Assembly (NCBI GenBank): GCA_051888795.1 | Contig: JBJFCD010000226.1 | Span: 1 to 64,000, forward strand | Source of the DNA: MD308 sp051888795 | Lineage (GTDB): Bacteria > Bacillota > Clostridia > Lachnospirales > Lachnospiraceae | DNA: 64,000 nt | Direction of reading: 5' to 3' | Part shown: positions 34,912 through 43,271 of the stretch, in pieces | Layout of the letters: every line of letters starts with the position of its first letter | Numbering within the stretch: position 1 is the first letter of the stretch | Translations under genes and position numbers: made by a program | The notes under the pieces: generated by a model | Seen by the model: the letters and a program-made list of their open reading frames with translations, nothing else | Told to the model about the DNA's origin: nothing | The model's database searches: none

Positions 34912-35907
34912 ATGGGATTATTTAGGAAAATAAGGAATATATCGATTTCAATTGTTTTATCCAGTATCATACTCTCGATGATTGCTTTTGCTTTTTCTTA
35001 TGCCGGTGTTCATATACGAAATGAGAGTGGAGCCACAGATTGCTCTGCAGAGCCGAACCAGTGGATGGCGAATACAATGGAAGGGTATGCCTTCTTTCAT
35101 TTAAATGAACAAGGTCTAAATAATACGTTTGATTTAGATGAGGAAAATGTGGACATTCTGATGATGGGGAGTTCACATATGTATGCATTACAGGTACCAC
35201 AGGATAAGAATACAGCAGCACTGTTGAATAAGATGATGCCGGATAAACTGACGTATAATATCGGATACAATGGACATACCCTGTATTATTGTGTTGATAA
35301 TTTGGATAGTGCAATAAAAACTTACCAACCGGGAGAATATGTCATCATAGAAACTATGGATATTGATATGGACATAGATTTGATGCAACAGGTGTTGGAT
35401 GGAACAAGGAGTAAGCAGATAGTATATCACGGGGGTTCTTTTTATATGGAGAAGTACCTTCCCGGAATGAATTTAATATGGCAAAATGTTGGTCTGTGGA
35501 GAAATATGTCTGCTTCCCCCAAGATTGATGGGGAAAATGAATGTAAGGTATACACACAAAGTGATTATGTTGAAAGATTAGATGCTTTTCTGCTTTATGC
35601 AGAGGAAAGAACACATGCTTCTGAGTGTAACCTTATGATTTTATATCATCCAAATGTAAGCCTTAGGGAAGATGGGACACTGAATTTCGATACAGATCCG
35701 GAAAAACTGGATATATTTAGGTCCTTATGCGAGAAGAATGATATAGCCTTTGTTGATATGACACCGGTTTTTGAAAGGACCTATCTGGAAGAACATATTT
35801 TACCAAATGGTTTTTCAAATACGGCGGTGGGAGTAGGACATTTGAATGTCTATGGACATGAAATGATTGCGGAGACAATTGCGGAGGTTATAAATGGCAA
35901 TAAATAG
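34912..35907 (+). CDS. membrane-anchored SGNH-type protein 3
   Basis: A 331-residue protein with an N-terminal helix (about residues 11-31) and an SGNH-like domain: GSSH at 86-89 and GVGHLNVYGHEM near the C-terminus for the His. ATG 34912 is preferred to GTG 34903, giving a compact N-terminus. It overlaps the MBOAT 3 gene by 14 bases, so the two are translationally coupled. Expected role: partner of MBOAT 3 on the outer face. Confidence 0.7.
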   Translation: MGLFRKIRNISISIVLSSIILSMIAFAFSYAGVHIRNESGATDCSAEPNQWMANTMEGYAFFHLNEQGLNNTFDLDEENVDILMMGSSHMYALQVPQDKNTAALLNKMMPDKLTYNIGYNGHTLYYCVDNLDSAIKTYQPGEYVIIETMDIDMDIDLMQQVLDGTRSKQIVYHGGSFYMEKYLPGMNLIWQNVGLWRNMSASPKIDGENECKVYTQSDYVERLDAFLLYAEERTHASECNLMILYHPNVSLREDGTLNFDTDPEKLDIFRSLCEKNDIAFVDMTPVFERTYLEEHILPNGFSNTAVGVGHLNVYGHEMIAETIAEVINGNK

Positions 35908-37267
35908 TTTCTATTTTTTGCTCTTTTGGAGCGCTATATGTGTGATACTAATAATAGTGCAGATGTTTGCAAAAGCAATCCACAAATCGGCTATAGAAGT
36001 TCAAAAAGCATGTTTAGTATTAGGGAGCATCTTGTATGTCGGATATGCCAGCTGGCTGTTTGTAATGGAACTTATCCTATTTTCCGTTGTCATATGGGGA
36101 ATTGGTCAATGGATAGGTAAGCATCATAGTAAAAATGCGCTGATACTGGGGGTAATATTTTCCGTTGGCATACTTTTAATTTTTAAATATCATGATTTTT
36201 GGATGTATGCTTTTCCAACCTTTTCTCTTATGATGCCATTAGGGTTATCATACTATGTTTTTTCATCCATTACATATCTGGTTGATGTCTATAACGAAAA
36301 AATTGATGTGGAAAAGAATGTATGCAATTTTGCCCTATTCATGTGCTTTTTCCCTAAAATGATGGCAGGACCCATTGTTAAGGCAAAGGAGTTTATTCCA
36401 CAGATTAGAAAATATGAAGGATTATGTGTAAGAGGAATCGAGGAAGGCATACAAATATATGTATTCGGACTTTTCAAAAAGATGGTCTTAGCGGATCGTT
36501 TGGGAGTTTTTGTGAATGACGTATTTTTGGCGCCGGAAGCTTTTGGAACATTTACGGTGGTACTTGCTGTCATCTCTTATTCGCTTCAGATTTATTTTGA
36601 TTTCTCAGGCTATTCAGATATGGCAGTTGGTGTGGCACGTACCTTGGGAATTTACCTCCCTGCCAACTTTAATATGCCTTACCTTGCTGCAAATGTATCT
36701 GATTTTTGGAAACGATGGCATATAAGCTTGTCTTCGTTTTTACGGGAATATGTGTATTATCCACTTGGAGGAAACAAAAAGGGAGAATGCCGAACCTATT
36801 TTAATTTGATTATTGTTATGTTGCTTAGTGGTTTATGGCATGGAAATGGAATGAACTATATTGTTTGGGGGCTTCTTTATGGAATCATAAGCTGCTTACA
36901 TCGATGGAGCAGGCAGCATTTTGCGGTCAGTGACAGATTTCGGTATGCTAAGATAGGTATGAATTTCCTTGTAGTGTCAATTCTCTGGATTTTTTTCAGA
37001 GCAGAGAATTTGGGAAAAGCGGTTCGAGTTTTAAAAGCAACTGTAACCATACATAGCGGAATTAGTCAAATGTATAGTTGGTCTTTTGTTGCAATAATAG
37101 TAATGATAGTTGCTTCGATTATTGTTGAAAAGAGGGATCATAATGGCTTTTATCCAATATTAAAGCTTGACTCCATCAGAAATATCACATTGTTTATGGT
37201 CTTCTGTGGATTAACTATCATGTTTGGGTACTTTGGAGATACTTCATTTATATATGCAGGGTATTAA
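35894..37267 (+). CDS. MBOAT O-acyltransferase 3 (AlgI-like)
   Basis: A 457-residue polytopic protein. DFWKRWHISLSSFLREY, YYPLGGNKKG and SGLWHGNGMNYIVWG (His near residue 316) mark the MBOAT core; PLGLSYYVFSSITYLVDVY is the conserved mid-protein helix. GGAGG lies before ATG 35894 within the end of the SGNH 3 gene. It is the third MBOAT-SGNH pair in 12 kb. The C-terminal FIYAGY ending is shared in pattern with MBOAT 1 (FIYGGF). Confidence 0.9.
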   Translation: MAINSFYFLLFWSAICVILIIVQMFAKAIHKSAIEVQKACLVLGSILYVGYASWLFVMELILFSVVIWGIGQWIGKHHSKNALILGVIFSVGILLIFKYHDFWMYAFPTFSLMMPLGLSYYVFSSITYLVDVYNEKIDVEKNVCNFALFMCFFPKMMAGPIVKAKEFIPQIRKYEGLCVRGIEEGIQIYVFGLFKKMVLADRLGVFVNDVFLAPEAFGTFTVVLAVISYSLQIYFDFSGYSDMAVGVARTLGIYLPANFNMPYLAANVSDFWKRWHISLSSFLREYVYYPLGGNKKGECRTYFNLIIVMLLSGLWHGNGMNYIVWGLLYGIISCLHRWSRQHFAVSDRFRYAKIGMNFLVVSILWIFFRAENLGKAVRVLKATVTIHSGISQMYSWSFVAIIVMIVASIIVEKRDHNGFYPILKLDSIRNITLFMVFCGLTIMFGYFGDTSFIYAGY

Positions 37268-37293
37268 ATAAATTTTTTAGAAAAGAGCAAAAA

Positions 37294-37929
37294 ATGAAGA
37301 ACAAAACGATATACATTTTTGATATGGACGGAACACTTTATTCACAAAAAAAGATGAGAATAAAGATGCTTTTGCGCCTTGTGAAGTACTATCTGATGCA
37401 TCTGAATAAGTGGAAGGATTTGGCAAGTGTCTATGAATTCCGGAAACTGCGGGAATTATCGGAATATAAGGCCTGCTCCATGAGTGAGCTATATCCGATT
37501 GTTGCGAAGTGTCTTGGAATTACGGCAGAAAGAGTGTCTGAAGCAATCGAAAAATGGATGTTTACCGTTCCGCTTGAAATCATGAAAGAATGCGCATATG
37601 CGGATGTTGTAAACTACATCAATTCCTGCAGTAAAGAAGGAAAGCGCATCTATATTTATTCGGACTATCCGGCAGAAGAAAAGGCGAAAAGTATTGGGAT
37701 TCATTATGATGGTATCTTTGTTTCAGAGGAAATTGGAAGCGGAGAGTTAAAGCCCAGTAAGTCTGCAATGGAGTACATCCTACAGGAGATTGGGGCAAAC
37801 AGGGAGGATATTCTCTATGTTGGGGATCGAGATGAAAAGGATGGAAGGTCTGCTGAGTATGCGCAGGTGGAGTACATGGATATAAAGGTATTTAAAAGTG
37901 AAATAGGCAGGGGAGAAGGGAAGGCATAG
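37294..37929 (+). CDS. HAD-family hydrolase
   Basis: A 211-residue HAD phosphatase. YIFDMDGTLYSQ (Asp11, Asp13 region) is motif I, IYSDYPAEEKAKS motif II, GELKPSK motif III and LYVGDRDEKDGRSA motif IV, so all catalytic parts are present. The substrate is unknown; a glycan or acyl-precursor phosphate is possible. A mutilated second copy lies at 39445-39649. The binding site (AAAAGAGC) is weak. Its stop codon lies in a hairpin that may terminate the transcript. Confidence 0.75.
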   Translation: MKNKTIYIFDMDGTLYSQKKMRIKMLLRLVKYYLMHLNKWKDLASVYEFRKLRELSEYKACSMSELYPIVAKCLGITAERVSEAIEKWMFTVPLEIMKECAYADVVNYINSCSKEGKRIYIYSDYPAEEKAKSIGIHYDGIFVSEEIGSGELKPSKSAMEYILQEIGANREDILYVGDRDEKDGRSAEYAQVEYMDIKVFKSEIGRGEGKA

Positions 37930-37943
37930 ACTATGCCTATTTT
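37922..37943 (+). terminator. hairpin overlapping the HAD stop codon
   Basis: AGGCAT (37922-37927) pairs with ATGCCT (37933-37938) around AGACT, followed by ATTTTG. The stem can close further with AG/CT. It lies in the 99-base gap before the SGNH 4 gene. Confidence 0.5.
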
Positions 37944-38028
37944 GTCTTACATTTTCAGTTTTAAATAAGGGATATGTTACAGGATGAAATAGGGTTAATC
38001 TGGAAAGAAATACTTCGGAGAATATTGT

Positions 38029-39435
38029 ATGGGTAAGGTTAAACTGTATGTCAAAAGAGTAGTAGCGGTTGGAGTTCTTGCTTCGGTGTCATTATGTCTG
38101 GTGAATTTTTATATGAGGATTACCGGTAAGCTGGAGGATGGCGTTTTTTATGACTATCAATACTATGTAGAAGACGATAAGATAGATGTGCTTTGTGTGG
38201 GATCCAGTCATGCGTATTGTTCCATTAATCCGCTTTTGCTTTTTGAAGAGTATGGATATGCAGCTTATGATTTAGCTGCATCTGCCCAAACGATGTGGAT
38301 ATCTTATTATTATATTGAAGAAGCACTAAAATCTCAAAATCCGGATGTTATAATTTTGGATATCTATGAGACCCTGAATGATAATAAGGAGTTTGGAGAG
38401 GAATTCGTCAAACCGAATTTGATGGCATTACCGGTTAATTATACAAAATACAAGGCTACCCAATTTGCAGGGCAGGAAGATTGGCTTTCCACTTTTTTCC
38501 TATTTCCGTTGACTCATGATCGATACACGAAATTACATAGCGGAAGCTTTGATAAGCTAGATAATTGTTATCTTGGCTGGCACTATAGCACAGAAGTATT
38601 TCCATGTGAACCATTGTGTGATCCGCATAGTGTTAAAGAAATCAAAGAAGTGGATGATGTATCAGAAGAATATTTGAAGCAGATCATAGAGTTATGTAAA
38701 GAAAAGAACGTGGAACTACTTTTGGTAAATGCACCCAATGCCAGTGCGGATGAAGAACAATTTCAGAGAAGCAATTATGTTGCACAATTTGCATATGAAA
38801 GAGGAATTACATTTTTAGATGCAAATAGGGCGATTGATGAAATTGGTATTGATTATAGTTCGGACTGCATGGATGAAAGGCATTTGAATTATTTTGGCTC
38901 TATGAAATATACGAGATGGATTGCTACATATTTACAGGGGCACTATAATCTGAAAGATCATAGATATGAAGACGGGTATGACCATTGGAAGGATGCTTGT
39001 ATGCGTTGGGGCGAAGCTTGTCTGGTGGAGAAAGGAAGAGAAATTGAAAGCCTGAACGAACTGATTCCTTTTTTGATGAATAATGAGAGGTTTTGTGGCA
39101 TTCTTCTGTATAATGGGTCCGAAGATGATTTGTCGAATCAAACGCAAAGAATATTGGAGGATGCAGATATTTTGCTTGATGAGCCGAAAGCATTGATAAT
39201 AAGAGGCGGAGAAGTCATATATGAGGAAACACTTTCCAACGGATATGACGAAACGATATATATACTAAAGCACGCAGTCAGCCTGAAGAGTGATGGGAAT
39301 ATACAACGATTCCGACTTGGAACAGAACAGATCTTTTCACTTGATACAGAGAATGAAAAACAGATTGATGTATACTATTTTAATGAAACTGTCGGATTCG
39401 GCTCTTGGAATAAGAAAGTGTTTACGGAATTGTAG
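38029..39435 (+). CDS. membrane-anchored SGNH/DHHW-type protein 4
   Basis: A 468-residue paralogue of the protein at 31772. An N-terminal helix (about residues 8-27) is followed by GSSH (58-61), SAQTMWISYYYIEEAL and DERHLNYFG for the Asp/His pair, and by the same added C-terminal domain ending GSWNKKVFTEL. CGGAGA lies before ATG 38029. No MBOAT follows it, so it may act with MBOAT 3 or is a spare copy from a duplication. The last codons and the bases after them are repeated at 51126, marking the edge of the island. Confidence 0.75.
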   Translation: MGKVKLYVKRVVAVGVLASVSLCLVNFYMRITGKLEDGVFYDYQYYVEDDKIDVLCVGSSHAYCSINPLLLFEEYGYAAYDLAASAQTMWISYYYIEEALKSQNPDVIILDIYETLNDNKEFGEEFVKPNLMALPVNYTKYKATQFAGQEDWLSTFFLFPLTHDRYTKLHSGSFDKLDNCYLGWHYSTEVFPCEPLCDPHSVKEIKEVDDVSEEYLKQIIELCKEKNVELLLVNAPNASADEEQFQRSNYVAQFAYERGITFLDANRAIDEIGIDYSSDCMDERHLNYFGSMKYTRWIATYLQGHYNLKDHRYEDGYDHWKDACMRWGEACLVEKGREIESLNELIPFLMNNERFCGILLYNGSEDDLSNQTQRILEDADILLDEPKALIIRGGEVIYEETLSNGYDETIYILKHAVSLKSDGNIQRFRLGTEQIFSLDTENEKQIDVYYFNETVGFGSWNKKVFTEL

Positions 39436-39445
39436 CTTTATTATA
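39405..39445 (+). repeat. left 41-bp direct repeat of the island
   Basis: Covers the last codons and stop of the SGNH 4 gene plus ten bases. It aligns without gaps to 51126-51166 with four mismatches (39409, 39431, 39432, 39435), including 21 identical bases in a row (39410-39430 equal to 51131-51151). The two copies bound 11.7 kb of mostly non-polysaccharide genes. Confidence 0.7.
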
Positions 39446-39649
39446 TATAAGGCCTGCTCCATGAGTGAGCTATATCCGATTGTTGCGAAGCGTCTTGGAA
39501 TTACGGCAGAAGAGAAGGCGAAAAGTATTGGGATTCATTATGATGGTATTTTCGTTTCGGAGGAAATTGGAAGGGGAGAGCTAAAGCCCAGTAAGTCTGC
39601 AATGGAGTACATGGATATAAAGGTATTTCGAAGAAAAATAGGGAAGTAA
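39445..39649 (+). pseudogene. truncated HAD hydrolase copy
   Basis: This is a partial duplicate of the HAD gene at 37294. It starts at the base matching 37464, so motif I is absent. Two internal deletions follow. The first removes 147 bases (37531-37677 of the parent) between two GGCAGAA copies, the second 99 bases (37779-37877) between two GGAGTACAT copies. Both are multiples of three, so the frame stays open to a TAA at 39647. The kept parts are nearly identical to the parent. It has no start codon of its own and cannot make an active enzyme. Confidence 0.85.
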
Positions 39650-39708
39650 AATGCGAAAGGGACTAGATTAGTTCCTTTTGTTATAGTATAATATAACTAC
39701 ATGAGTCG
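39649..39708 (+). repeat. 60-bp terminator/promoter repeat, copy 1
   Basis: It matches 43178-43237 with three mismatches in 60 bases. It holds a hairpin, AAAGGGACTA (39656-39665) with TAGTTCCTTT (39669-39678) around GAT and one G-T pair, then a T run and a perfect -10 box TATAAT (39687-39692). No good -35 is visible. It lies 60 bases before the membrane-protein gene at 39768 and probably both ends upstream transcripts and starts that gene. Confidence 0.7.
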
Positions 39709-39767
39709 TTATAATTTTTACTATGAAGCATTTATAGCAAAAGGAGAAAGAGTAGAGGGATACTATT

Positions 39768-40829
39768 ATGGACAAAGTGAAAGACGAAAAGATAGAAATG
39801 AAGAAAGAAAACGTAGTGGAAATAATTGGAAAACACATTGGAACTATAACTGCAGTTATATCCGCTTTGACTGCCATAGTAACAGGACTGTTTCGCGGTG
39901 GTGCATATTTGTACAGCAAGGGATATTATGATTTTTGGAAAATCCCATACCAATATATTGAAGTAAATTATGGAAATGTGCTGTTAAATTTTTTAATGAT
40001 GATGACATGTATGATTGCATGGGCAGGGTTTTCAGGAGTGTACATGGAATGTTGGTACCGGGCTGATAATAAAAAAAGTAAGCTACGGATTAATCCCAAA
40101 AAAGTATTATTGATTCTATTAATTGTTGTGATAGCGGCAGCCGTATGCGTGCTCTACATGCTGCGTGAGAATCCATTACAAATAGTACTAGAATATTTGA
40201 GGGTATCCCCAAGGGATTTTATGCGGCAGGTATTACTTGTTTCAGTGCTTTTATTTATGATGACTTGGGGGATGGGACAGATGTATATGGGGATTATCTT
40301 GGAGATAGATCATAATACTTCAAAGGAAGGACAGAATACTTCAGATAAGGAGGAAGAACCACAGAAAGCACAGAGTACTTCGGATAAAGTGGAGAATCTA
40401 CAGAAAGCACAGAGTACTTCAGATAAAGTGGAAGATCCACAGAAAGTGCAGAATAATCCGGAAAATGAGAATATCAAGAAGAACTTAAACAGACTAATAA
40501 TATCATTATTTATATTATTAATTCCCCTTGCTATAGCATTCGAAGCAAATTCAATATATAAGGATAATAGAACAACAAGCTCAAATGCAAATAAGGTGCA
40601 GGTAGTGGACCTTGAAGAAGCTTCGTATATCGTTATTGGACAATATAAGGATAAGTGGATTTTAAAGGAATGCTTAGAAAAAGATGGAGAATTCAAAATT
40701 AATTATGATCATTTCATGATTAGCAATATTGAAGACAGAAATATAATAGAGAAAACGTTAGCGAAAGGAATGACTGTTGAAGATTGTCTGGTTGATAATT
40801 TGGAATTTCAAGAACTCAAAAACCAATGA
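39768..40829 (+). CDS. membrane protein with 13-residue tandem repeats, unknown
   Basis: A 353-residue protein not recognised. Hydrophobic segments lie at about residues 25-45, 65-88, 110-130 and 145-175, and a further one at 245-262. GGAYLYSKGYYDFWKIPYQY follows the first. Between the fourth and fifth segments is a polar linker with three imperfect 13-residue repeats (TSDKVEDPQKAQS type). The C-terminal 90 residues are soluble. GAGGG lies nine bases before ATG 39768. The 756-residue protein gene follows 30 bases later, so the two are probably one system lying between two copies of the 60-bp repeat. Confidence 0.6.
   Translation: MDKVKDEKIEMKKENVVEIIGKHIGTITAVISALTAIVTGLFRGGAYLYSKGYYDFWKIPYQYIEVNYGNVLLNFLMMMTCMIAWAGFSGVYMECWYRADNKKSKLRINPKKVLLILLIVVIAAAVCVLYMLRENPLQIVLEYLRVSPRDFMRQVLLVSVLLFMMTWGMGQMYMGIILEIDHNTSKEGQNTSDKEEEPQKAQSTSDKVENLQKAQSTSDKVEDPQKVQNNPENENIKKNLNRLIISLFILLIPLAIAFEANSIYKDNRTTSSNANKVQVVDLEEASYIVIGQYKDKWILKECLEKDGEFKINYDHFMISNIEDRNIIEKTLAKGMTVEDCLVDNLEFQELKNQ
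40331..40447 (+). repeat. three 39-bp tandem repeats inside the membrane-protein gene
   Basis: Units at 40331-40369, 40370-40408 and 40409-40447 share ACAG-ATACTTC-GATAA and end CCACAGAAAG or CTACAGAAAG; a partial fourth follows. The 39-base length keeps the frame, so copy number can change by slippage without breaking the protein. Confidence 0.85.
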
Positions 40830-40859
40830 TGCAAAATAATATACAAAGGAGGATAACTT

Positions 40860-43130
40860 ATGCCACAAGAAGAGAACAAAAGACCTTTGATGCAGCGTTT
40901 AGCAGAAGATGCTTCCGGTGCCGTTACAGATTTAATTTACGAAAAAGTAAATGATCTTCTGGGAGCCGGAGACCAGCTGTTTACCATGGAATTTCCTGCC
41001 AGACCTCTCAATCAGAATACTTACAGATATAATGCAGACGGCGTCTACAGTATGCTCACAAAGCCTGCCGTAATTACGGAAGCTGAATTTGAATTATCGG
41101 ATGCACTTTATGATACGGCACCAATCGTCCAATCGGGAAATGGCGAAAAGCTATCCACCGTATATAGCAGCCTGTTGAATAATTATGTTCCAAAGATGGA
41201 CTTTCTAAAGGCGTTTGTAACCGATAAGGAACACCTGAGAAAATGGCTTCTGACTGAAGTGCCTGATATTTCCTTTGACGAAAATAACAAACCGGTTTCT
41301 TCAGAAACCAAAATCAGCCGGATGGAGCTATGCAAGAAACTGTACGGAATCTATCTTGGTGAACGAAACAAATGGTATAAAGAGAAAAATGAACGCTTTA
41401 ATGACAGCAAGGATGATGCTGCAAAGCTTGAAGATTACGCCAAATGGGTCAGCAGTGAAGGCCTGGTGAGAGATGAAGAACTTAATAATCTCTTCAATGA
41501 TGCAGTAGTTAGAGGAAATTACCATGAAGTAATGACCATCCTGGGCTTCTTAAACGTTGAATCACCGGCAGAAACTCTGGAAAAAACAAAACAAAATATG
41601 CGTGCATGCGAAAAACGCTCATTGGATGGTTCCGGATTGGTATATCCTGTTCAATTCCAGCCAACGGACTGGTTTAAGGCTTTAACTCCGAATCTGCATC
41701 CAAAGGATCTTACCATGTCCGCCGAGGCTTTGGTCGCAGAGTATAAAGCCAAGAAAAAGGCATTGAAAAATCTCGAAAAGAGGCTTACCGAGCTGGAGGA
41801 GGGAGAAATCTCATCGGAAGAGATGGAAAGACGAAAGGATCGGGCAGCTTCCGCAAAAGCCACATTGGCACAGGCTGAGAAAAATTCCATGGAAAAATAC
41901 GGAAACGGCGCACTGGAAGCTTTTCGAATGGTCATTAAGCTGTATCAGACTGTCGCAGACCCTGCTGCACAATTTGAGACTGCCATTGGAGAAATTGAAA
42001 AGGTCAGACAGGACCCGACCCAGGAATTGAGCGGATTAAATAAGCAGCTTTACGGATTGCTGGAGGATTGTTCTGATCAGGCATTAAATGCCATGAAAGA
42101 GAACTTCAAACAGATTTGCGAGTTGACTGCAGCTGCGGAAGATGCCGTGGCAGCACAGGCAGAATATGCTGCTTCACAGGTTCAGAATACGGCTTCATTA
42201 AAGCAGAATATTCTTTCTCAGATTAGTGACATTAGAGATGATATTGACTATCTTACACCATTAGTTTCCGGTACCCTGTCCGAAGAAGTCTCTCCAAGCG
42301 GAGATGTTCCTTCCAACACAGATGAGGAAGCGAAAAGTGCTTTGTTACCTGCAACCAGTGGAGAGCCTTCTGATAACACCTTTATGGATGTCATTCTTAC
42401 ATCTGAAAGTATACAGAAAAAAAGTGCAGAGGCTTCCTCCTCCTCAGCATCCAGTGATAGCTGGAAAGTAAGCGGATGGTTTTATAGTGCGGGACATAAC
42501 AGTTCCTCATCTTCAGCTTCCCAGCAGCAGGCAAATGAAGCAGATACAAGTCGAATTGAAATTGGCTTCCGTATCATGAAGGTATCCATAGATCGTGGAC
42601 AATGGTTTTCACCTAATGTATTTAAGATGACACAGAATTTTTACCGTCTGTCGGAATCCCGTTGTGCTCCGGGCATTAATAAGGATGATATTCGGAATGC
42701 AATTGCCAAAACAGATGCAGATGCGCAACTGAAAAAATTATTAACCTATAGTGCCGATAACAAGCAGTGCAGTTATCTGTTGCCTTCCTATCCGACTGCT
42801 TTTGTTATTGCCAAGGATATTACTATCCGCGTAAAAGTGGAACACGACGAACTTCAGGAAAATAAGGATTATATAGAGTCCCAAAGCAGCACCGCCGGTG
42901 GCTTTTTCGGATTCTCCGCTACAAGCGCCAGCAGCTCGAAAAACTGCAGCGAATCTTCTTATGTGGGAGAACGCAACGATTATATCTACATTAGAATCCC
43001 CGGACCGCAGATTTTAGGATGGTTCCAACAGCTTGTTCCTCTCGATGTATCAGAAAAATACGAACCAATGAAGGCAAATCCATTCGAGAACGTTTTAATG
43101 GGATTAAACAGAACAGTAACAAAGGAATAG
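40860..43130 (+). CDS. uncharacterised 756-residue Ser-rich protein
   Basis: No family I can name with confidence. The N-terminal 300 residues are polar and helical. Residues 290-480 are a long coiled-coil-like stretch (KAKKKALKNLEKRLTELEEG onward). The C-terminal third has beta-rich, Ser-rich segments: ASSSSASSDSWKVSGWFYS, then SIDRGQWFSPNVF, GFFGFSATSASSS and IPGPQILGWFQQLVPLD. There are no signal peptide or membrane segments. The GC content and codon use are clearly higher than in its neighbours, suggesting transfer. AAAGGAGG gives a very strong binding site, and a strong terminator follows. It may be a secreted or assembled particle or toxin-like protein; this is speculation. Confidence 0.6.
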   Translation: MPQEENKRPLMQRLAEDASGAVTDLIYEKVNDLLGAGDQLFTMEFPARPLNQNTYRYNADGVYSMLTKPAVITEAEFELSDALYDTAPIVQSGNGEKLSTVYSSLLNNYVPKMDFLKAFVTDKEHLRKWLLTEVPDISFDENNKPVSSETKISRMELCKKLYGIYLGERNKWYKEKNERFNDSKDDAAKLEDYAKWVSSEGLVRDEELNNLFNDAVVRGNYHEVMTILGFLNVESPAETLEKTKQNMRACEKRSLDGSGLVYPVQFQPTDWFKALTPNLHPKDLTMSAEALVAEYKAKKKALKNLEKRLTELEEGEISSEEMERRKDRAASAKATLAQAEKNSMEKYGNGALEAFRMVIKLYQTVADPAAQFETAIGEIEKVRQDPTQELSGLNKQLYGLLEDCSDQALNAMKENFKQICELTAAAEDAVAAQAEYAASQVQNTASLKQNILSQISDIRDDIDYLTPLVSGTLSEEVSPSGDVPSNTDEEAKSALLPATSGEPSDNTFMDVILTSESIQKKSAEASSSSASSDSWKVSGWFYSAGHNSSSSSASQQQANEADTSRIEIGFRIMKVSIDRGQWFSPNVFKMTQNFYRLSESRCAPGINKDDIRNAIAKTDADAQLKKLLTYSADNKQCSYLLPSYPTAFVIAKDITIRVKVEHDELQENKDYIESQSSTAGGFFGFSATSASSSKNCSESSYVGERNDYIYIRIPGPQILGWFQQLVPLDVSEKYEPMKANPFENVLMGLNRTVTKE

Positions 43131-43134
43131 AAGT

Positions 43135-43172
43135 AAACGCTCCATAGTGGGAGTAACCACTATGGAGCGTTT
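43135..43172 (+). terminator. strong intrinsic terminator
   Basis: AAACGCTCCATAGTGG (43135-43150) and CCACTATGGAGCGTTT (43157-43172) form a perfect 16-bp stem with a six-base loop GAGTAA, five bases after the stop codon of the 756-residue protein gene. A- and T-flanked ends suggest it works in both directions. Confidence 0.85.
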
Positions 43173-43177
43173 TCGAG

Positions 43178-43237
43178 AAATGCGAAAGGGACTAGATTAG
43201 TTCCTTTTGTTATAGTATAATGTAACTACAAAAGTCG
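43178..43237 (+). repeat. 60-bp terminator/promoter repeat, copy 2
   Basis: Second copy of the repeat at 39649. Its hairpin is 43185-43194 with 43198-43207, and its -10 box TATAAT is 43216-43221. It lies 34 bases before the SIR2-NTPase gene, just as copy 1 lies before the membrane-protein gene, so each copy heads a cargo unit. Confidence 0.7.
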
Positions 43238-43271
43238 TGAAAAGAACGAATAGAAGTTTTGGGAGGATTTT

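Noticed and set aside
39290..39649. A 119-codon frame joining the SGNH gene end to the HAD fragment
   Set aside because: The first part is out of frame with the real SGNH gene and the second part is the HAD pseudogene, so it is not a fusion protein.
39701..39931. 76-codon frame before and over the start of the membrane-protein gene
   Set aside because: It overlaps a longer, better supported gene with its own binding site; only the first 22 codons would be free.
40310..40696. Minus-strand Cys/Ser-rich repeat protein
   Set aside because: It is the reverse reading of the 39-bp repeats in the membrane-protein gene and lacks a binding site.
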